Source: Malaya genurostris (Eukaryota > Arthropoda > Insecta > Diptera > Culicidae). From it: a stretch of DNA of 64,000 bases. The stretch lies in the NCBI RefSeq assembly GCF_030247185.1, contig NC_080572.1, positions 127,226,405 through 127,290,404 on the forward strand. The letters are read 5' to 3'. Of this stretch, positions 1-10,608 are shown piece by piece (position 1 is the first letter of the stretch; each line of letters begins with the position of its first letter). The notes under the pieces were generated by a model that was not told the origin of the DNA, ran no database searches, and saw only the letters and a program-made list of their open reading frames with translations. The translations under genes and the position numbers were made by a program.

Positions 1-27
1 TTGTCAAATAGGATTTGACAACCGTCA

Positions 28-125
28 CTGAATCAATTTTGGTAGTCGTCTGGTGGCCATGGCTGCCCAGGTATAGCCAAAACGCTATGCGGGCAGGAAT
101 GCCACGTTCACCGATTAATCTGTGT
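28..125. repeat. unclassified dispersed repeat, copy 1
   Basis: This stretch resembles 42,017-42,115: both carry a near-identical core around TGGCTGC-CAGGTA, then AGCCAAAAC and ATGCGGG, then a CGATTAAT block. No coding potential or termini are visible. It is a low-copy dispersed repeat or part of a larger element; the family is not recognised. Confidence 0.55.
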
Positions 126-349
126 TTCACAGATTTTTACCTTTCTGCATAGATTTAAAAATGGCACAGATTTTCCCAGATTTCTGAAAATGATCACAGA
201 TTTTCACAGATTCTGAATTTAGTACAGAGCGGTGTTGCTCACCAAATTGATTCCGATCTGCTCTTATGGTACAGGAAACGTGCACAGATTTTCACTGATT
301 GGTTCTTGGTTTGATCACAGATTTTTGAAAAAAATATCTATCATCCCTG
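96..349. mobile_element. CAGATTTT-rich hAT-like MITE, poorly bounded
   Basis: The segment is packed with CACAGATTTT/AAATCTGTG words like those inside the better-bounded hAT-like elements at 30,419, 42,180 and 56,014. It starts at a CAGGAATGCCA-like end and stops at TATCATCCCTG, which is CAGGGATGATA on the other strand. No matching 8-bp target duplication is seen, so the boundaries are provisional. Confidence 0.35.
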
Positions 350-898
350 GACAGGACCAGACAACTGGCTTCTTTTTTAAGAAAAATATGTCTCTTCTTA
401 TTCCGGTTGCTCCCTGTTATAAATAATACATTCCTCGCGATCGCTGTTGCCAATAGAGCTTATTATTCATTATGGAAAGCTTATCTCCTTATAACATGCG
501 AATATTTATTATTTGAAAATATTTAGACAAATGTTATATTTGTCAATAATATAGCTCTGAATCATCTCATTTTGATAAGATGCTTGTTTTAAAGAAAATG
601 TTTAGTTGAAACAGTTTAATAAATTATTTTTTTCTAAAACACTTATTTTTGGGTAATCAATTTTTGCAGCTTTATTAATTATAGTATCCAACATATTCAT
701 TTTGAGAAAAATACTAACAAACAGAAGTATCCAAAGATTTGATCCCGAAAAAAAAATATTGTAGAAAAACAATACGATTTGATGTTACAAAACCTTCCAC
801 AATTATGCTCTGACCATCACTCAAATAAAAATTCACGTTCGATTCACTTGAAAAATCACGTAGAATGGTTTCAAATGTCAAATTGAATATTTTATGTG
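350..898. other. no recognisable feature
   Basis: AT-rich intergenic DNA. Only short, low-complexity reading frames occur here and none resembles a known family. The left copy of the target duplication of the following retrotransposon begins at 899. Confidence 0.5.
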
Positions 899-1354
899 AC
901 AAAAATGAATGTCATTCGTAACCGAATGTTCGAAGTGAGCACACGCGTTTTTTTAACAATCGACATCGGTAAGACGAAGGTGCCTATCACAGCAGAGGCT
1001 GTAGTATAGGCATTAAATAAAAGTGATAAAAAGTAGCATCCCCGCAAGTGAGTTCTGTCTGTGCACCGGTTTTGTATCGGTATCAACAGTAGACGCTATT
1101 GTGCTATCCTCGGGCAGCAGTTATTTCTATTGTTTGCTACCCGCATCGCAGCAGCCAAATCCTGAGTCAAGGTCACGCTGAAGCACAACGAAGGAGTGAA
1201 GGAGCAACTCACCTAACAGCTTACCGTGACATACTGTTAAGTATTTTCTCAAACTTTTTCTTTCAACTTTTACTATTCATATATTTTCTTTTCATTTTAT
1301 TTCTTTCTTTCTCATTTCAAGTGCGGGAGACTTCTTTACTCCCGCACTTTAAAT

Positions 1355-2797
1355 ATGAATATTGATGACAGTGGGGGTGTCTCGGAGGAGGGCGAAGCTG
1401 AACGAATGAACGAAGAACATTTAGAGGCTGAGTTTGCTTCCGAGATGCCATCTACCCCTCCTATACCATCTCCCCCTCCGATACCATCTCCCTCTCCGAT
1501 GCCATCTCCCTCTCCGATGCCTCCATCTCCCTCTAAGATATTGCCTGCCCGCCAAAAAGTTTACCAAGACGATGGCTCGGGGGGTCCGTGGGTGGTATAC
1601 TTCCGGCCCAAATTAAAGTCTCTCAGAGTTTTAAATATTGCTCGGGACCTGGAAAAACATTACTCGGCAATAAAAACAATAGATAAGGTTTCGCCAAACA
1701 AGTTACGCGTTGTTGTGTCCGACCTGAAGCAAGCAAACGCGATTGCTACCAGCGAGTTGTTCACGAAGGAGTACCGCGTGTACGTCCCGTCTCATGTGGT
1801 GGAGATCGACGGTGTGGTCCGTGACGAAAGTCTGACAATCGAAGATCTGATGAAGGACGGGGTAGGCCGTTTCAAAAACCCCGACCTTCATCCAGTGAAA
1901 ATTTTGGAGTGCAAGCAATTGCACTCCAAATCGATAGATGGTAAATTTTACCAATCGGACTCATTTCGCGTGACTTTTGCCGGATCTGCACTTCCAAATT
2001 ATTTGGTAGTGAGTGGAGTTCGTCTACCTGTTCGGCTGTATGTACCGCGGGTAATGCATTGTACAAGCTGCAAACAGTTAGGTCATACGGCAACCTATTG
2101 TTGCAACAAACTGCGATGCGGCAAATGCGGAGAGGCCCATGAGGACGATCTCTGCAGAAGAGCAGTGGAAAAGTGTTGCTACTGCGGGGAGAATCCTCAT
2201 GATCTTTCGGTGTGCCCTACGTACATACAGCGTGCGGAAAAATTGAAGCGATCCGTGAAAGAACGTTCCAAACGTTCTTATGCGGAAATCTTAAAAAGAA
2301 CCACTCCATCGACCCCTGAGAACCCGTTTGCAATCTTGCCAGTTGAAGAGGATACCTCTGACGACCCAGGCGAAGGACCTTCCTACACACAGGTTGAAGG
2401 AAGCAGGAAAAGACAAAATCTGGCTTCTCCCAAGCTTCCTCGTAAAGGCCTCAGACTGTCCTCTTCGTCACAAAAGAACCGAACGGAAACAAAAAGTGCT
2501 GACTCAAAACCGAAGCAAACACCTCCTGGGTTCAAAAAACTTAGGGATGATAAGGAGTACCCAGCACTTCCTGGAGCATCAAAAAACCCGAATGACCCCA
2601 AAGCACAACCAGATAATCCAACAAACGCTGGATTATTGAAATTTTCTGATATCGTGGACTGGATATTAACAGCCTTCAATATTACTGATCCTCTGAAAAG
2701 CTTCCTAACTGCTCTACTGCCAACAGTAAGGACATTTTTAAAACAGTTGACTGAACAATGGCCCCTCCTTGCAGCGATCGTATCTTTTGATGGATAA
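1355..2797 (+). CDS. retrotransposon ORF1, gag-like nucleic-acid-binding protein (480 aa)
   Basis: The RNA-binding protein that packages the transposon RNA. From the N-terminus it has an acidic leader, a Pro-Ser-rich array of PIPSP/PMPSP units (about residues 33-60) and an RRM-like/gag core containing PWVVYFRPK. Three CCHC zinc knuckles lie in the middle: CTSCKQLGHTATYC, CGKCGEAHEDDLC and CYCGENPHDLSVC. A basic Ser/Lys-rich tail follows, then a hydrophobic C-terminus (about residues 425-480) ending in SFDG. The stop codon TAA (2795-2797) overlaps the likely ORF2 start ATG (2790-2792). The copy on the minus strand has one extra six-residue proline unit, so the array is length-variable. Confidence 0.9.
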   Translation: MNIDDSGGVSEEGEAERMNEEHLEAEFASEMPSTPPIPSPPPIPSPSPMPSPSPMPPSPSKILPARQKVYQDDGSGGPWVVYFRPKLKSLRVLNIARDLEKHYSAIKTIDKVSPNKLRVVVSDLKQANAIATSELFTKEYRVYVPSHVVEIDGVVRDESLTIEDLMKDGVGRFKNPDLHPVKILECKQLHSKSIDGKFYQSDSFRVTFAGSALPNYLVVSGVRLPVRLYVPRVMHCTSCKQLGHTATYCCNKLRCGKCGEAHEDDLCRRAVEKCCYCGENPHDLSVCPTYIQRAEKLKRSVKERSKRSYAEILKRTTPSTPENPFAILPVEEDTSDDPGEGPSYTQVEGSRKRQNLASPKLPRKGLRLSSSSQKNRTETKSADSKPKQTPPGFKKLRDDKEYPALPGASKNPNDPKAQPDNPTNAGLLKFSDIVDWILTAFNITDPLKSFLTALLPTVRTFLKQLTEQWPLLAAIVSFDG

Positions 2798-5700
2798 TTT
2801 ACCACTGAGAATCGAAGATATGATCATTGTGCTTCAGTGGAATTGCAGAAGTATCATCCCAAAACTTGATTCTTTCAAACACTTAATACATACTCATAAT
2901 TGCGATGTATTCTCCTTGAGTGAAACTTGGCTTACTTCTAACATCAACCTCGACTTCCATAATTTTAACATAATCCGCCTGGACCGAGAAGACTCTTATG
3001 GAGGGGTACTTTTAGGGATTAAAAAGTGCTATTCATTTTATCGTATTAACCTCCCCTCGACACCGGGAATTGAAGTTGTTGCTTGCCAAATTAATATTAA
3101 AGGCAAAGATCTATGTATAGCTTCTATCTACATTCCTCCCAGAGTCTCGATAGGGCATCGTCGGCTTGCAGACATCATAGAACTTCTTCCTTCACCGCGG
3201 CTGGTTTTAGGGGACTTTAACTCGCATGGTACAGGATGGGGCTGCTTATATGATGATAATCGTTCTTCGTTAATCCAAGATCTGTGTGACAACTTCAATT
3301 TGACAATTCTAAACACGGGAGAAATGACACGGAACCCTAGACCGCCAGCACAACCAAGTGCGCTGGATTTATCCCTTTGCTCGACTTCGCTACAGTTAGA
3401 TTGCAAGTGGAAGGTAATCTGTGATCCTCACGGTAGCGATCACTTGCCGATCATAGTTTCTATCACCAACCGTGGAAGACCATCGGAAACAATCAATGTT
3501 TCGTACGATTTCACACGAAACATTGATTGGAAACGTTACGCGAGCTCGATATCTGAGAAACTAGAAACATCACAGGAGCTTCCTCCGGAGGAAGAGTATA
3601 CATTTTTGGCTGGCTTGATTCTTGACACCGCAATTCAAGCTCAGACGAAACGAGTACCTAGCGCGCAAACTAGTATGCGTTCTCCCAACCCATGGTGGGA
3701 CAAAGAGTGCTCAGAGCTGAAAACGAAAAAAGCTTCAGCCTTCATCTCGTTTAGAAAGAACGGAACTCCAGATAATTATCGGAAATACGCGGCGTTAGAA
3801 TTTCAAATGAAAAGTCTTATTAAAGCTAAGAAACGCGGTTACTGGCGAAGGTTTGTTGACGGATTAACGAGAGAAACAGCAATGAGCACTCTTTGGAATA
3901 CGGCCCGTCGCATGCGCAATCGAAATCACGCGAACGAAAGCGAGGAATATTCTAACCGCTGGATATTTGATTTCGCTAAGAAAGTATGTCCTGATTCTGT
4001 TCCGGAACAGAAGATATCCCGCGTCGCGACATTGAATACAAACGAAACACCGTTTTCGATGGTAGAGTTCTCACTTGCGCTCTTGTCGTGTAACAATAGA
4101 GCCCCGGGGTTAGACAGAATTAAATTCAACTTGTTGAAAAATCTGCCCGACTCTGCCAAAAGGCGCTTGTTGAATTTATTCAACAAGTTCCTCGAGGGTA
4201 ATATTGTCCCACACGAATGGAGAGAAGTGAGAGTTATTACTATTCAAAAATCTGGAAAACCAGCCTCCGATCACAATTCGTATCGGCCGATTGCTATGCT
4301 TTCCTGTATCCGGAAATTGTTGGAGAAAATGATTCTCTTCCGTCTAGACAATTGGGTCGAAACAAATGGATTGCTTTCAGGTACACAATTTGGGTTCCGC
4401 AGGGGCAAAGGAACGAACGATTGTCTAGCGTTGCTCTCAACAGAAATTCAAATGGCATTTGCTCGTGAAGAACAAATGGCATCAGTTTTCCTCGACATCA
4501 AGGGGGCATTCGATTCAGTTTCCATTAACGTTCTATCTGAGAAGTTGCATCAGCATGGTCTTTCACCAGTTTTGAACAACTTTTTATATAATCTATTGTC
4601 CGAGAAACACATGCATTTTGAGCATGGTGATTTGACGACAAAGCGATTCAGTTACATGGGTCTTCCTCAGGGCTCATGCTTAAGCCCCCTTTTATACAAC
4701 TTTTACGTAAATAACATTGATGAATGTATCAACACATCTTGCACGCTAAGACAACTTGCCGACGACAGTGTTGTGTCTATTATAGGACCCAAAGCTGCCG
4801 ATCTCCAAGGACCATTGCAAGATACCCTCGACAACTTGTCGACATGGGCTTTTCAAATGGGTATCGAGTTCTCTACGGAGAAAACTGAGCTGGTTGTATT
4901 TTCAAGGAAGCGAGAACCTGCGCAATTACAGCTTCAACTAGGGGGTGAAACCATAGCTCAGGTTTTCACATTTAAATATCTCGGGGTCTGGTTCGATTCC
5001 AAAGGTACCTGGGGATGTCACATTAGGTATTTGAAACGAAAATGCCTACAGAGAATCAATTTCCTTCGTACAATAACCGGAACTTGGTGGGGCTCTCACC
5101 CAGGAGACCTGATCAGGTTGTACAAAACGACGATATTGTCAGTAATGGAATATGGATGTTTCTGTTTCCGCTCCGCTACGAATATTCATTTCATTAAACT
5201 GGAAAGAATTCAGTATCGTTGTTTACGTATTGCCTTGGGTTGCATGCAATCAACCCATACGATGAGTCTTGAAGTGCTGGCGGGCGTCTTACCGTTGAAA
5301 AACAGGTTCTGGGATCTCTCATATCGACTGCTAATCCGATGCGACATTTTGAATCCGATGGTGATAGAAAACTTTGAAAAGCTCGTCGAGCTTAATTCAC
5401 AAACCCGTTTTATGTCCTTGTATTTTGACTACATGGCTCAGAATATAAATCCTTCTTCGTTTGTTCCCAATCGTGTTCATTTTGTGGATACTTCTAATTC
5501 TACTGTGTTTTTCGACACATCCATGAAAGAGGAAATTCGCGGAATCCCGGATCCTGTACGCCCTCAAGAGATCCCAAAAATTTTTAATAATAAATTTAAA
5601 GAAGTCGACTGTAATAAAATGTTTTACACTGACGGATCATATCTAGACGGGTCCACTGGCTTCGGTATATTCAATGTAAATTTCACCGCTTCCTATAAAC

Positions 5701-6470
5701 TCAGTGATCCAGCTTCAGTTTACGTCGCAGAACTAGCTGCAATTCAGTATACCCTTGAGATCATTGACACTCTGCCCACAGATCACTACTTCATTGTATC
5801 GGACAGTCTCAGTTCCATTCAGGCTCTCCGTTCAGTGAAGCCTGGAAAGCACTCACCGTATTTCCTGGGGAAAATACGGGAACAATTGAGTGCTTTATCT
5901 GCAAAATCATACCAGATTACCTTGGTTTGGGTCCCCTCACATTGTTCCATACGGGGCAATGAGAGGGCGGACTCGTTAGCCAAGGTGGGCGCACTAGAAG
6001 GTGATATCTATGAAAGACCAATCTGCTTCAATGAATTTTTCAGTTGCTGTCGTCAGAAAACTCTAGCCAGCTGGCAGAATACATGGAATAGTGGAACTCT
6101 GGGACGATGGTTACACTCAATAGTCCCACAGGTATCGACGAAAGCTTGGTTCCGGGGGTTAGACGTGAGCCGAGATTTTATTCGTGTAATGTCAAGGCTC
6201 ATGTCTAATCTTTATATGTTCAGCGCGCATCTCCGTCGTGTGGGGCTCGCTGAGAGTGGTGTCTGCGTTTGCGGTGAGGGTTATCATGACATCGAACATG
6301 TTGTTTGGACATGTGTCGAGTATTGTGATGCCAGGTCCCAACTCATAGGTTCCCTTCGGGCCCGAGGTATACCACCCTTCGTACCAGTCCGCGACGTCTT
6401 GGCAACTCGAAATCTTCCTTATATGACTCTCATCTATAACTTCTTGAAAACTATCAATGCTCAAATTTAG
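2769..6470 (+). CDS. retrotransposon ORF2: endonuclease, reverse transcriptase, RNase H
   Basis: The polyprotein that nicks target DNA and copies the element RNA there. Endonuclease motifs are QWNCRSI, SETWL, LGDFNSHG and GSDHLPI. Reverse transcriptase motifs are FLDIKGAFDSV, GLPQGSCLSPLLYNFY and the catalytic box LADD, where most relatives have YADD or FADD. The RNase H domain shows FYTDGSY, AELAAIQ, VSDSLSS and a distal NERAD. A C-terminal CVCGEGYHDIEHVVWTC cluster probably binds zinc. The first in-frame ATG is 2769, but the ATG at 2790 (MDNLPL), overlapping the ORF1 stop, is the better start because the same arrangement occurs in all three related copies here. No frameshift or stop is present. 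Confidence 0.93.
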   Translation: MQRSYLLMDNLPLRIEDMIIVLQWNCRSIIPKLDSFKHLIHTHNCDVFSLSETWLTSNINLDFHNFNIIRLDREDSYGGVLLGIKKCYSFYRINLPSTPGIEVVACQINIKGKDLCIASIYIPPRVSIGHRRLADIIELLPSPRLVLGDFNSHGTGWGCLYDDNRSSLIQDLCDNFNLTILNTGEMTRNPRPPAQPSALDLSLCSTSLQLDCKWKVICDPHGSDHLPIIVSITNRGRPSETINVSYDFTRNIDWKRYASSISEKLETSQELPPEEEYTFLAGLILDTAIQAQTKRVPSAQTSMRSPNPWWDKECSELKTKKASAFISFRKNGTPDNYRKYAALEFQMKSLIKAKKRGYWRRFVDGLTRETAMSTLWNTARRMRNRNHANESEEYSNRWIFDFAKKVCPDSVPEQKISRVATLNTNETPFSMVEFSLALLSCNNRAPGLDRIKFNLLKNLPDSAKRRLLNLFNKFLEGNIVPHEWREVRVITIQKSGKPASDHNSYRPIAMLSCIRKLLEKMILFRLDNWVETNGLLSGTQFGFRRGKGTNDCLALLSTEIQMAFAREEQMASVFLDIKGAFDSVSINVLSEKLHQHGLSPVLNNFLYNLLSEKHMHFEHGDLTTKRFSYMGLPQGSCLSPLLYNFYVNNIDECINTSCTLRQLADDSVVSIIGPKAADLQGPLQDTLDNLSTWAFQMGIEFSTEKTELVVFSRKREPAQLQLQLGGETIAQVFTFKYLGVWFDSKGTWGCHIRYLKRKCLQRINFLRTITGTWWGSHPGDLIRLYKTTILSVMEYGCFCFRSATNIHFIKLERIQYRCLRIALGCMQSTHTMSLEVLAGVLPLKNRFWDLSYRLLIRCDILNPMVIENFEKLVELNSQTRFMSLYFDYMAQNINPSSFVPNRVHFVDTSNSTVFFDTSMKEEIRGIPDPVRPQEIPKIFNNKFKEVDCNKMFYTDGSYLDGSTGFGIFNVNFTASYKLSDPASVYVAELAAIQYTLEIIDTLPTDHYFIVSDSLSSIQALRSVKPGKHSPYFLGKIREQLSALSAKSYQITLVWVPSHCSIRGNERADSLAKVGALEGDIYERPICFNEFFSCCRQKTLASWQNTWNSGTLGRWLHSIVPQVSTKAWFRGLDVSRDFIRVMSRLMSNLYMFSAHLRRVGLAESGVCVCGEGYHDIEHVVWTCVEYCDARSQLIGSLRARGIPPFVPVRDVLATRNLPYMTLIYNFLKTINAQI

Positions 6471-7159
6471 TGCTCTCCCTATCTCTTTCTCGTCTACAGC
6501 TCTACCGCACTCTTCTTTACGTTGCTGGAAGTATGGCCTGTGTAAACGATGCTTCGGAGCATGCACCTGCCTTGAACTGACTGAGTTGCTGGAAGCTACC
6601 CAAAAACGTCACATCAACGTCAGAACACACCAACGAAGCATCCCAATCCAGAATAATCTCTTCATTGCTACAAGCTGAAAAACATGAAGATTCATCGAAC
6701 GCAAAATGTGTCTAAAAGATGTATGCCACAAACCAATGATGTATTCAAATTTCAATTCAATACTGTGTAGGTCCCACCCTCCCTATGTCCCCTTACTAAC
6801 TGGGGAGTATGCCGCCCCGTAATACGGCATCCCTTTCTCTCCCCCTAACAACAAGACAATCGGCCACGTTAAGCTAAAGCAAATAAGCCTAATAAAAAAA
6901 AAAATTTTATTTGAATAACTACAAAAATGAATGTTATACGAACATCCCCTAAAATGAATGAAGTCATCACATAAGGTTTACGTGAATTGACCAAACGTCA
7001 AACAATCTACGTGAATTTTCAGTGTGAAAAACTCGATTTTGAAAATGGCGAGCAGTGGCCCTCGAAGTGTAAGTAGTGTAAATATTTGTGAGAAAAGTTA
7101 TTTAATTACAATTTTTTACTCCATCAACCGGACCATTCTAGTATGAAAGTTTCCATATT

Positions 7160-7355
7160 TCAACTGGACCGAGTCCGGAAGTTTACCCGTTCCTGCCGAA
7201 TGCTTCAAACAGGCCGTCGGTATGAAGCTAGAGACACTGGAACCATGTAATGCGACTTCAACCTGCATCGGTAGTGTTGTGGGAGTTCTTGGATCTCGAC
7301 TTCGGCTTCGGTTGGATGGCAGTGACAACAAAAACGATTTCTGGAGGCTTGTCGA
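7160..7355 (+). pseudogene. decayed Scm-like MBT-repeat fragment
   Basis: In frame with the ATG at 7222 this encodes VGMKLETLEPCNATSTC followed by an RLRLRLDGSDNKNDFWRLVD block. That is the signature of the first MBT repeat of Sex comb on midleg/SCM polycomb proteins. Just upstream ESGSLPVPAECFKQ matches the segment that precedes this repeat in SCM, but several residues expected before VGMKLE are missing. The frame leaves the family after RLVDL, and an upstream in-frame stop is present. I read it as a gene fragment or decayed duplicate carried among transposons. An ATG followed by a donor-like GTAAGT at 7044-7073 might be a remnant first exon, which is uncertain. Confidence 0.6.
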
Positions 7356-7592
7356 TTTGAGATACCACGACGTTATTAGTTGCTTTTCAAGCCATTGGAA
7401 TTATATGACAATTTTCTGAAATAAATGTTTTATATTTCATGGCATTTTTCATTTTATAGATTTATATCAAAATCTGAAATATCCCTTTTGACTTTATCCA
7501 ATATATAAAATAGCAAATTTCCGGTATCTAAATTTTATATGAACTGATAGGTAAATGTGATATGAGCAGTACATTATATTTTACCTATGAAA

Positions 7593-8240
7593 CATCCCAC
7601 ATTATCAGATCCGAATGGATTCCGAATCAGCGAGAAATTTTCATTCGGAATTTCATGTGGAAATCATAATGGATTCCGAATCAATTCCAACTCCAGTGTA
7701 ACAACCGATTCCGAATGAACCGGTTCGCCTACAACCGGTTGATTCGGAAATCATTCGGAATTGAGTGAGAAGATGCGGACTGAATTGTCAATTCGTCTTC
7801 TTCTTCTTCTTTCCTGATTTTGCACGTTTTCGTGCTGATTTTCAGTTTATTTTTAAACGAAAACATTATATAACTCAATATACAAATTTAAATCTTCATG
7901 TTTTTCGGAGATACAGAACTAGTAAATAACCAGTTCTTCTTAGAATCCCAACATAAACTATTGAAATTCGCTGGAAATTATCAAAAACGGCCTACCTTAG
8001 TCAGCATCATCCATTCCTCTAGCTAGAGTGTAGTGAAATGGCTTAAGTCGCTTAAATTTCACACTAACACATTCATAAAATGAGCGAATATTCAATGACA
8101 TTTATAATGTCACTGTCAATTAGGTTGATTGAGCAGCCAACTCAGGCGAAAATTCTAGCACTGAACCGATCGAGCACTTAGAAATCATGCAGTCGAGTAA
8201 GAATTCATTGCTCATTCCGTCATTTCGATAATGTGGGATG
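7593..8240. mobile_element. MITE with CATCCCACATTATC inverted termini
   Basis: CATCCCACATTATC (7593-7606) is matched by its reverse complement at 8227-8240. The interior has repeated CCGAATGGATTCCGAATC-type palindromic words and a (TTC)n run near 7797, and no coding frame. The target duplication is not clear. It is a non-autonomous DNA element of unknown superfamily. Confidence 0.6.
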
Positions 8241-8297
8241 TAGCTTTTACTGGATTATGCATTAAACAGTTTTTAAATGCCAGTCCATTAAAACCTA

Positions 8298-10529
8298 CAC
8301 ACTTAAATTTTTTAGCTGAGTCTCGGCAAAAAATGCCGAGATTCGCACAGCCGAGTAATCAGCAATCATCTCGGCAAAAATAAAATAACTGAGCGTCTCG
8401 GCACCCTCAAATTTGACAAACGTCAAATATTGCCGAAATCGCCAGCATAAGATTTACTGTTTGCTCAGTGAAACGTTCGCTGAATATTCGGCAATAAAAT
8501 AAAACGAAAAAATGAAAAAACAAATTACCGAATCATCAGTAATTAATAATCTAGTCAATTAATTTTGTTTGTAATTTCTAAACATTATAAACACACCATT
8601 CAGGATCAAAAATTCATGTTATTAACACTTAAAGGAGGCTTACAAATTTGTTGCCAGTAGTGCTTAAAGCCTCTACCTTAAAACATGTAGCATAATAAAA
8701 AGCGGCGTTTCCGGATGCAGCCACCTTGAGTCGAGCTGGAAATATGAAAATAAAAATAAATATACAAAAATTTTCAATATTTAATGATGCATATACGGTA
8801 TTGTTCAAAAAATAAAATTACTTTGATCTATTGAATTTGTCCATGCATTGGGTTATTTTTTCGCATATCCCCCAAAGTTTTGTCTCGAGGACTCTTTGAG
8901 CCCCGTGTTGGGTGTTTTTCCCTTATAATGTGATCTGATAAAGTTGCTTTTTATAAAGCGAAACATGTCACTATATTTATTGAATATTTTTACTTGCAAG
9001 TGGTTCCACACTTCTTCGAAGATTATCCATTTTTTCACTCGAGAATTTCATCAGAAAATAATCGCGCAATGCGAAGCGAAAATGTAACGCGGCAATAAAT
9101 GACAGCTGTCGTGCTGAATCTCGGCAACAGCTAGCGCATATTCCGAAATCTCGGCAAACGTCTCTGCTGATGTCGGCATATCCGTTGTTTACTGATAAAT
9201 TCAGCAAGCAATTAGGGGCTGTCCATAAAAGACGTCACGCCGCAAGGGGGAGGGGGGTGTTTCATAAAACGTGACCTTTTGTGACAGGGGGAAGGGGGGG
9301 AGGTTTTTGAAATGTGACGTCCAATATTTTCAATGAGCGCATTTTTGAAATACCTAATTATATTACTGCTTTGCCCTATTTCCTGAAAAAAAAACTCCAC
9401 AATGAACGTTTACATTCTATAGGAAAACGTGTATTTGTTGATGTAAAAGCTTCTTCTTGTAAATTCGGAAATGAATGATACAGGAAATCATTTCTGTTGT
9501 GATCAGCAAAAGTGCACAGAGGAGCGAGTAAATTAATAAATTTTGCCTAATATGAGTAAAAAAGAAAAAGATGCCTCCAAACGGATTAACTTAAGTTATG
9601 CACTGACAATTTTTTCAGTAATTTGATTTTCTCTTATCTGATTCTGATGCAGTTTATTCAATTGTACTCCATTTGAAAAAAGGCAGGAGATCAACGATTT
9701 CAGACGTAGATCATGCCATGTCTTATCTTGATCATATGTGATTTTCCTCCACCAACATCAAAGCTTATCGAATCATACAATGATTGAACTTACATAAATC
9801 AAGAATCATTTTAGCTCAAAATCACTACCCATTGTGTGACGGAAGATCAGTACCGATATTGATCGATGTGATTTAAAATTCACTGATCAACTGATCATGA
9901 AAAGATTCTCCGGCAGTGATCTCGTTTTGATGAGGTTTTGGTCTTTATTTTCTCAGCCCTGTATGCCACACTAAGGAAAAATAATTCTTTACCTAAAACA
10001 ATAATATATCTGTGTAGCCCTAGGACGAATAAAACAAATGATTTAAATGTTTCATCAATTCCAAACAAATACTTTTGTTAATTTATATAATTGATATTGA
10101 TAAAATAATTCCGATAATTTTGTAGTTTTAGGCATAATTTTTAATCTAATGACAGCATGTAATAAATCGATTTTTCCCTTATATTTGTATGGTTTTTCAT
10201 ACATATTGAGAATGTGTTAAGATGAATTTTATTGATTTTGAATTCGTGACATGTGACATAGGGGAGGTGGGGGGTCTTTGCTTCTGTGACAATTTGTGAC
10301 AAAGGGGGGATGGGGAGTCAAAAATCGTCAAAAAAAGCGTGACGTCTTTTATGGACAGCCCCTTATGCCAAATTTCGGCAAAGTGAAGCATTTTTCCGAA
10401 ATATCAGTGAATGCATTTAACGAAGTTCAGAAACATGCGTATTGATTACTGAGCAATCAGCAAATTTAGGTGTTGCTGATCAGTTTCGGCATTTTATTGT
10501 GCCGAGCTCAAGAAATGGTTTTAAGTGTG
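8298..10529. mobile_element. TA-flanked MITE with CTCGGCA-rich interior
   Basis: The termini CACACTTAAA and TTTAAGTGTG are inverted and flanked by TA (8296-8297, 10530-10531). Next to them the interior repeats CTCGGCAAAA/TGCCGAG words in both orientations. A second MITE (9213-10362) is inserted in it, which explains its 2.2-kb span; without it the element would be about 1.1 kb. No transposase is present. Confidence 0.7.
9213..10362. mobile_element. nested MITE with GGGGCTGTCCATAAAAGACG termini
   Basis: GGGGCTGTCCATAAAAGACG at the left is mirrored at the right as CGTCTTTTATGGACAGCCCC, with TTA on both sides. A TTA target duplication is typical of PIF/Harbinger-type elements. Subterminal G-runs (GGGGGAGGGGGG-like) occur at both ends in opposite orientation. 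It sits inside the 8298-10529 MITE, so it is the younger insertion. Confidence 0.75.
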
Positions 10530-10608
10530 TACGTGAAAAGTAGGGTGGAAAATATTCACATAACTTTTCACGTAACTATAATATGATTATTATTTTGAGT
10601 GTATACGT

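Larger units (their letters stand above)
913..6920 (+). mobile_element. full-length I-superfamily non-LTR retrotransposon, copy 1
   Basis: A complete two-ORF element: about 440 bp of 5' leader, ORF1 (1355-2797), ORF2 (2769-6470) and about 450 bp of 3' region ending in an A-rich AATAAAA/TTTTATTTGAA tail. It is flanked by a perfect 14-bp target duplication ACAAAAATGAATGT (899-912 and 6921-6934). ORF2 has apurinic-type endonuclease, reverse transcriptase and RNase H, which is the layout of I-clade/Loner-like elements. A second copy, 33,949-39,975 on the minus strand, is nearly identical and starts at the same base. Both reading frames are uninterrupted, so this copy may be able to move. Confidence 0.93.

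Noticed and set aside
714..902. 62-residue minus-strand frame with a faint BTB-like look
   Set aside because: Too short and weak, with no neighbouring exon; probably chance.
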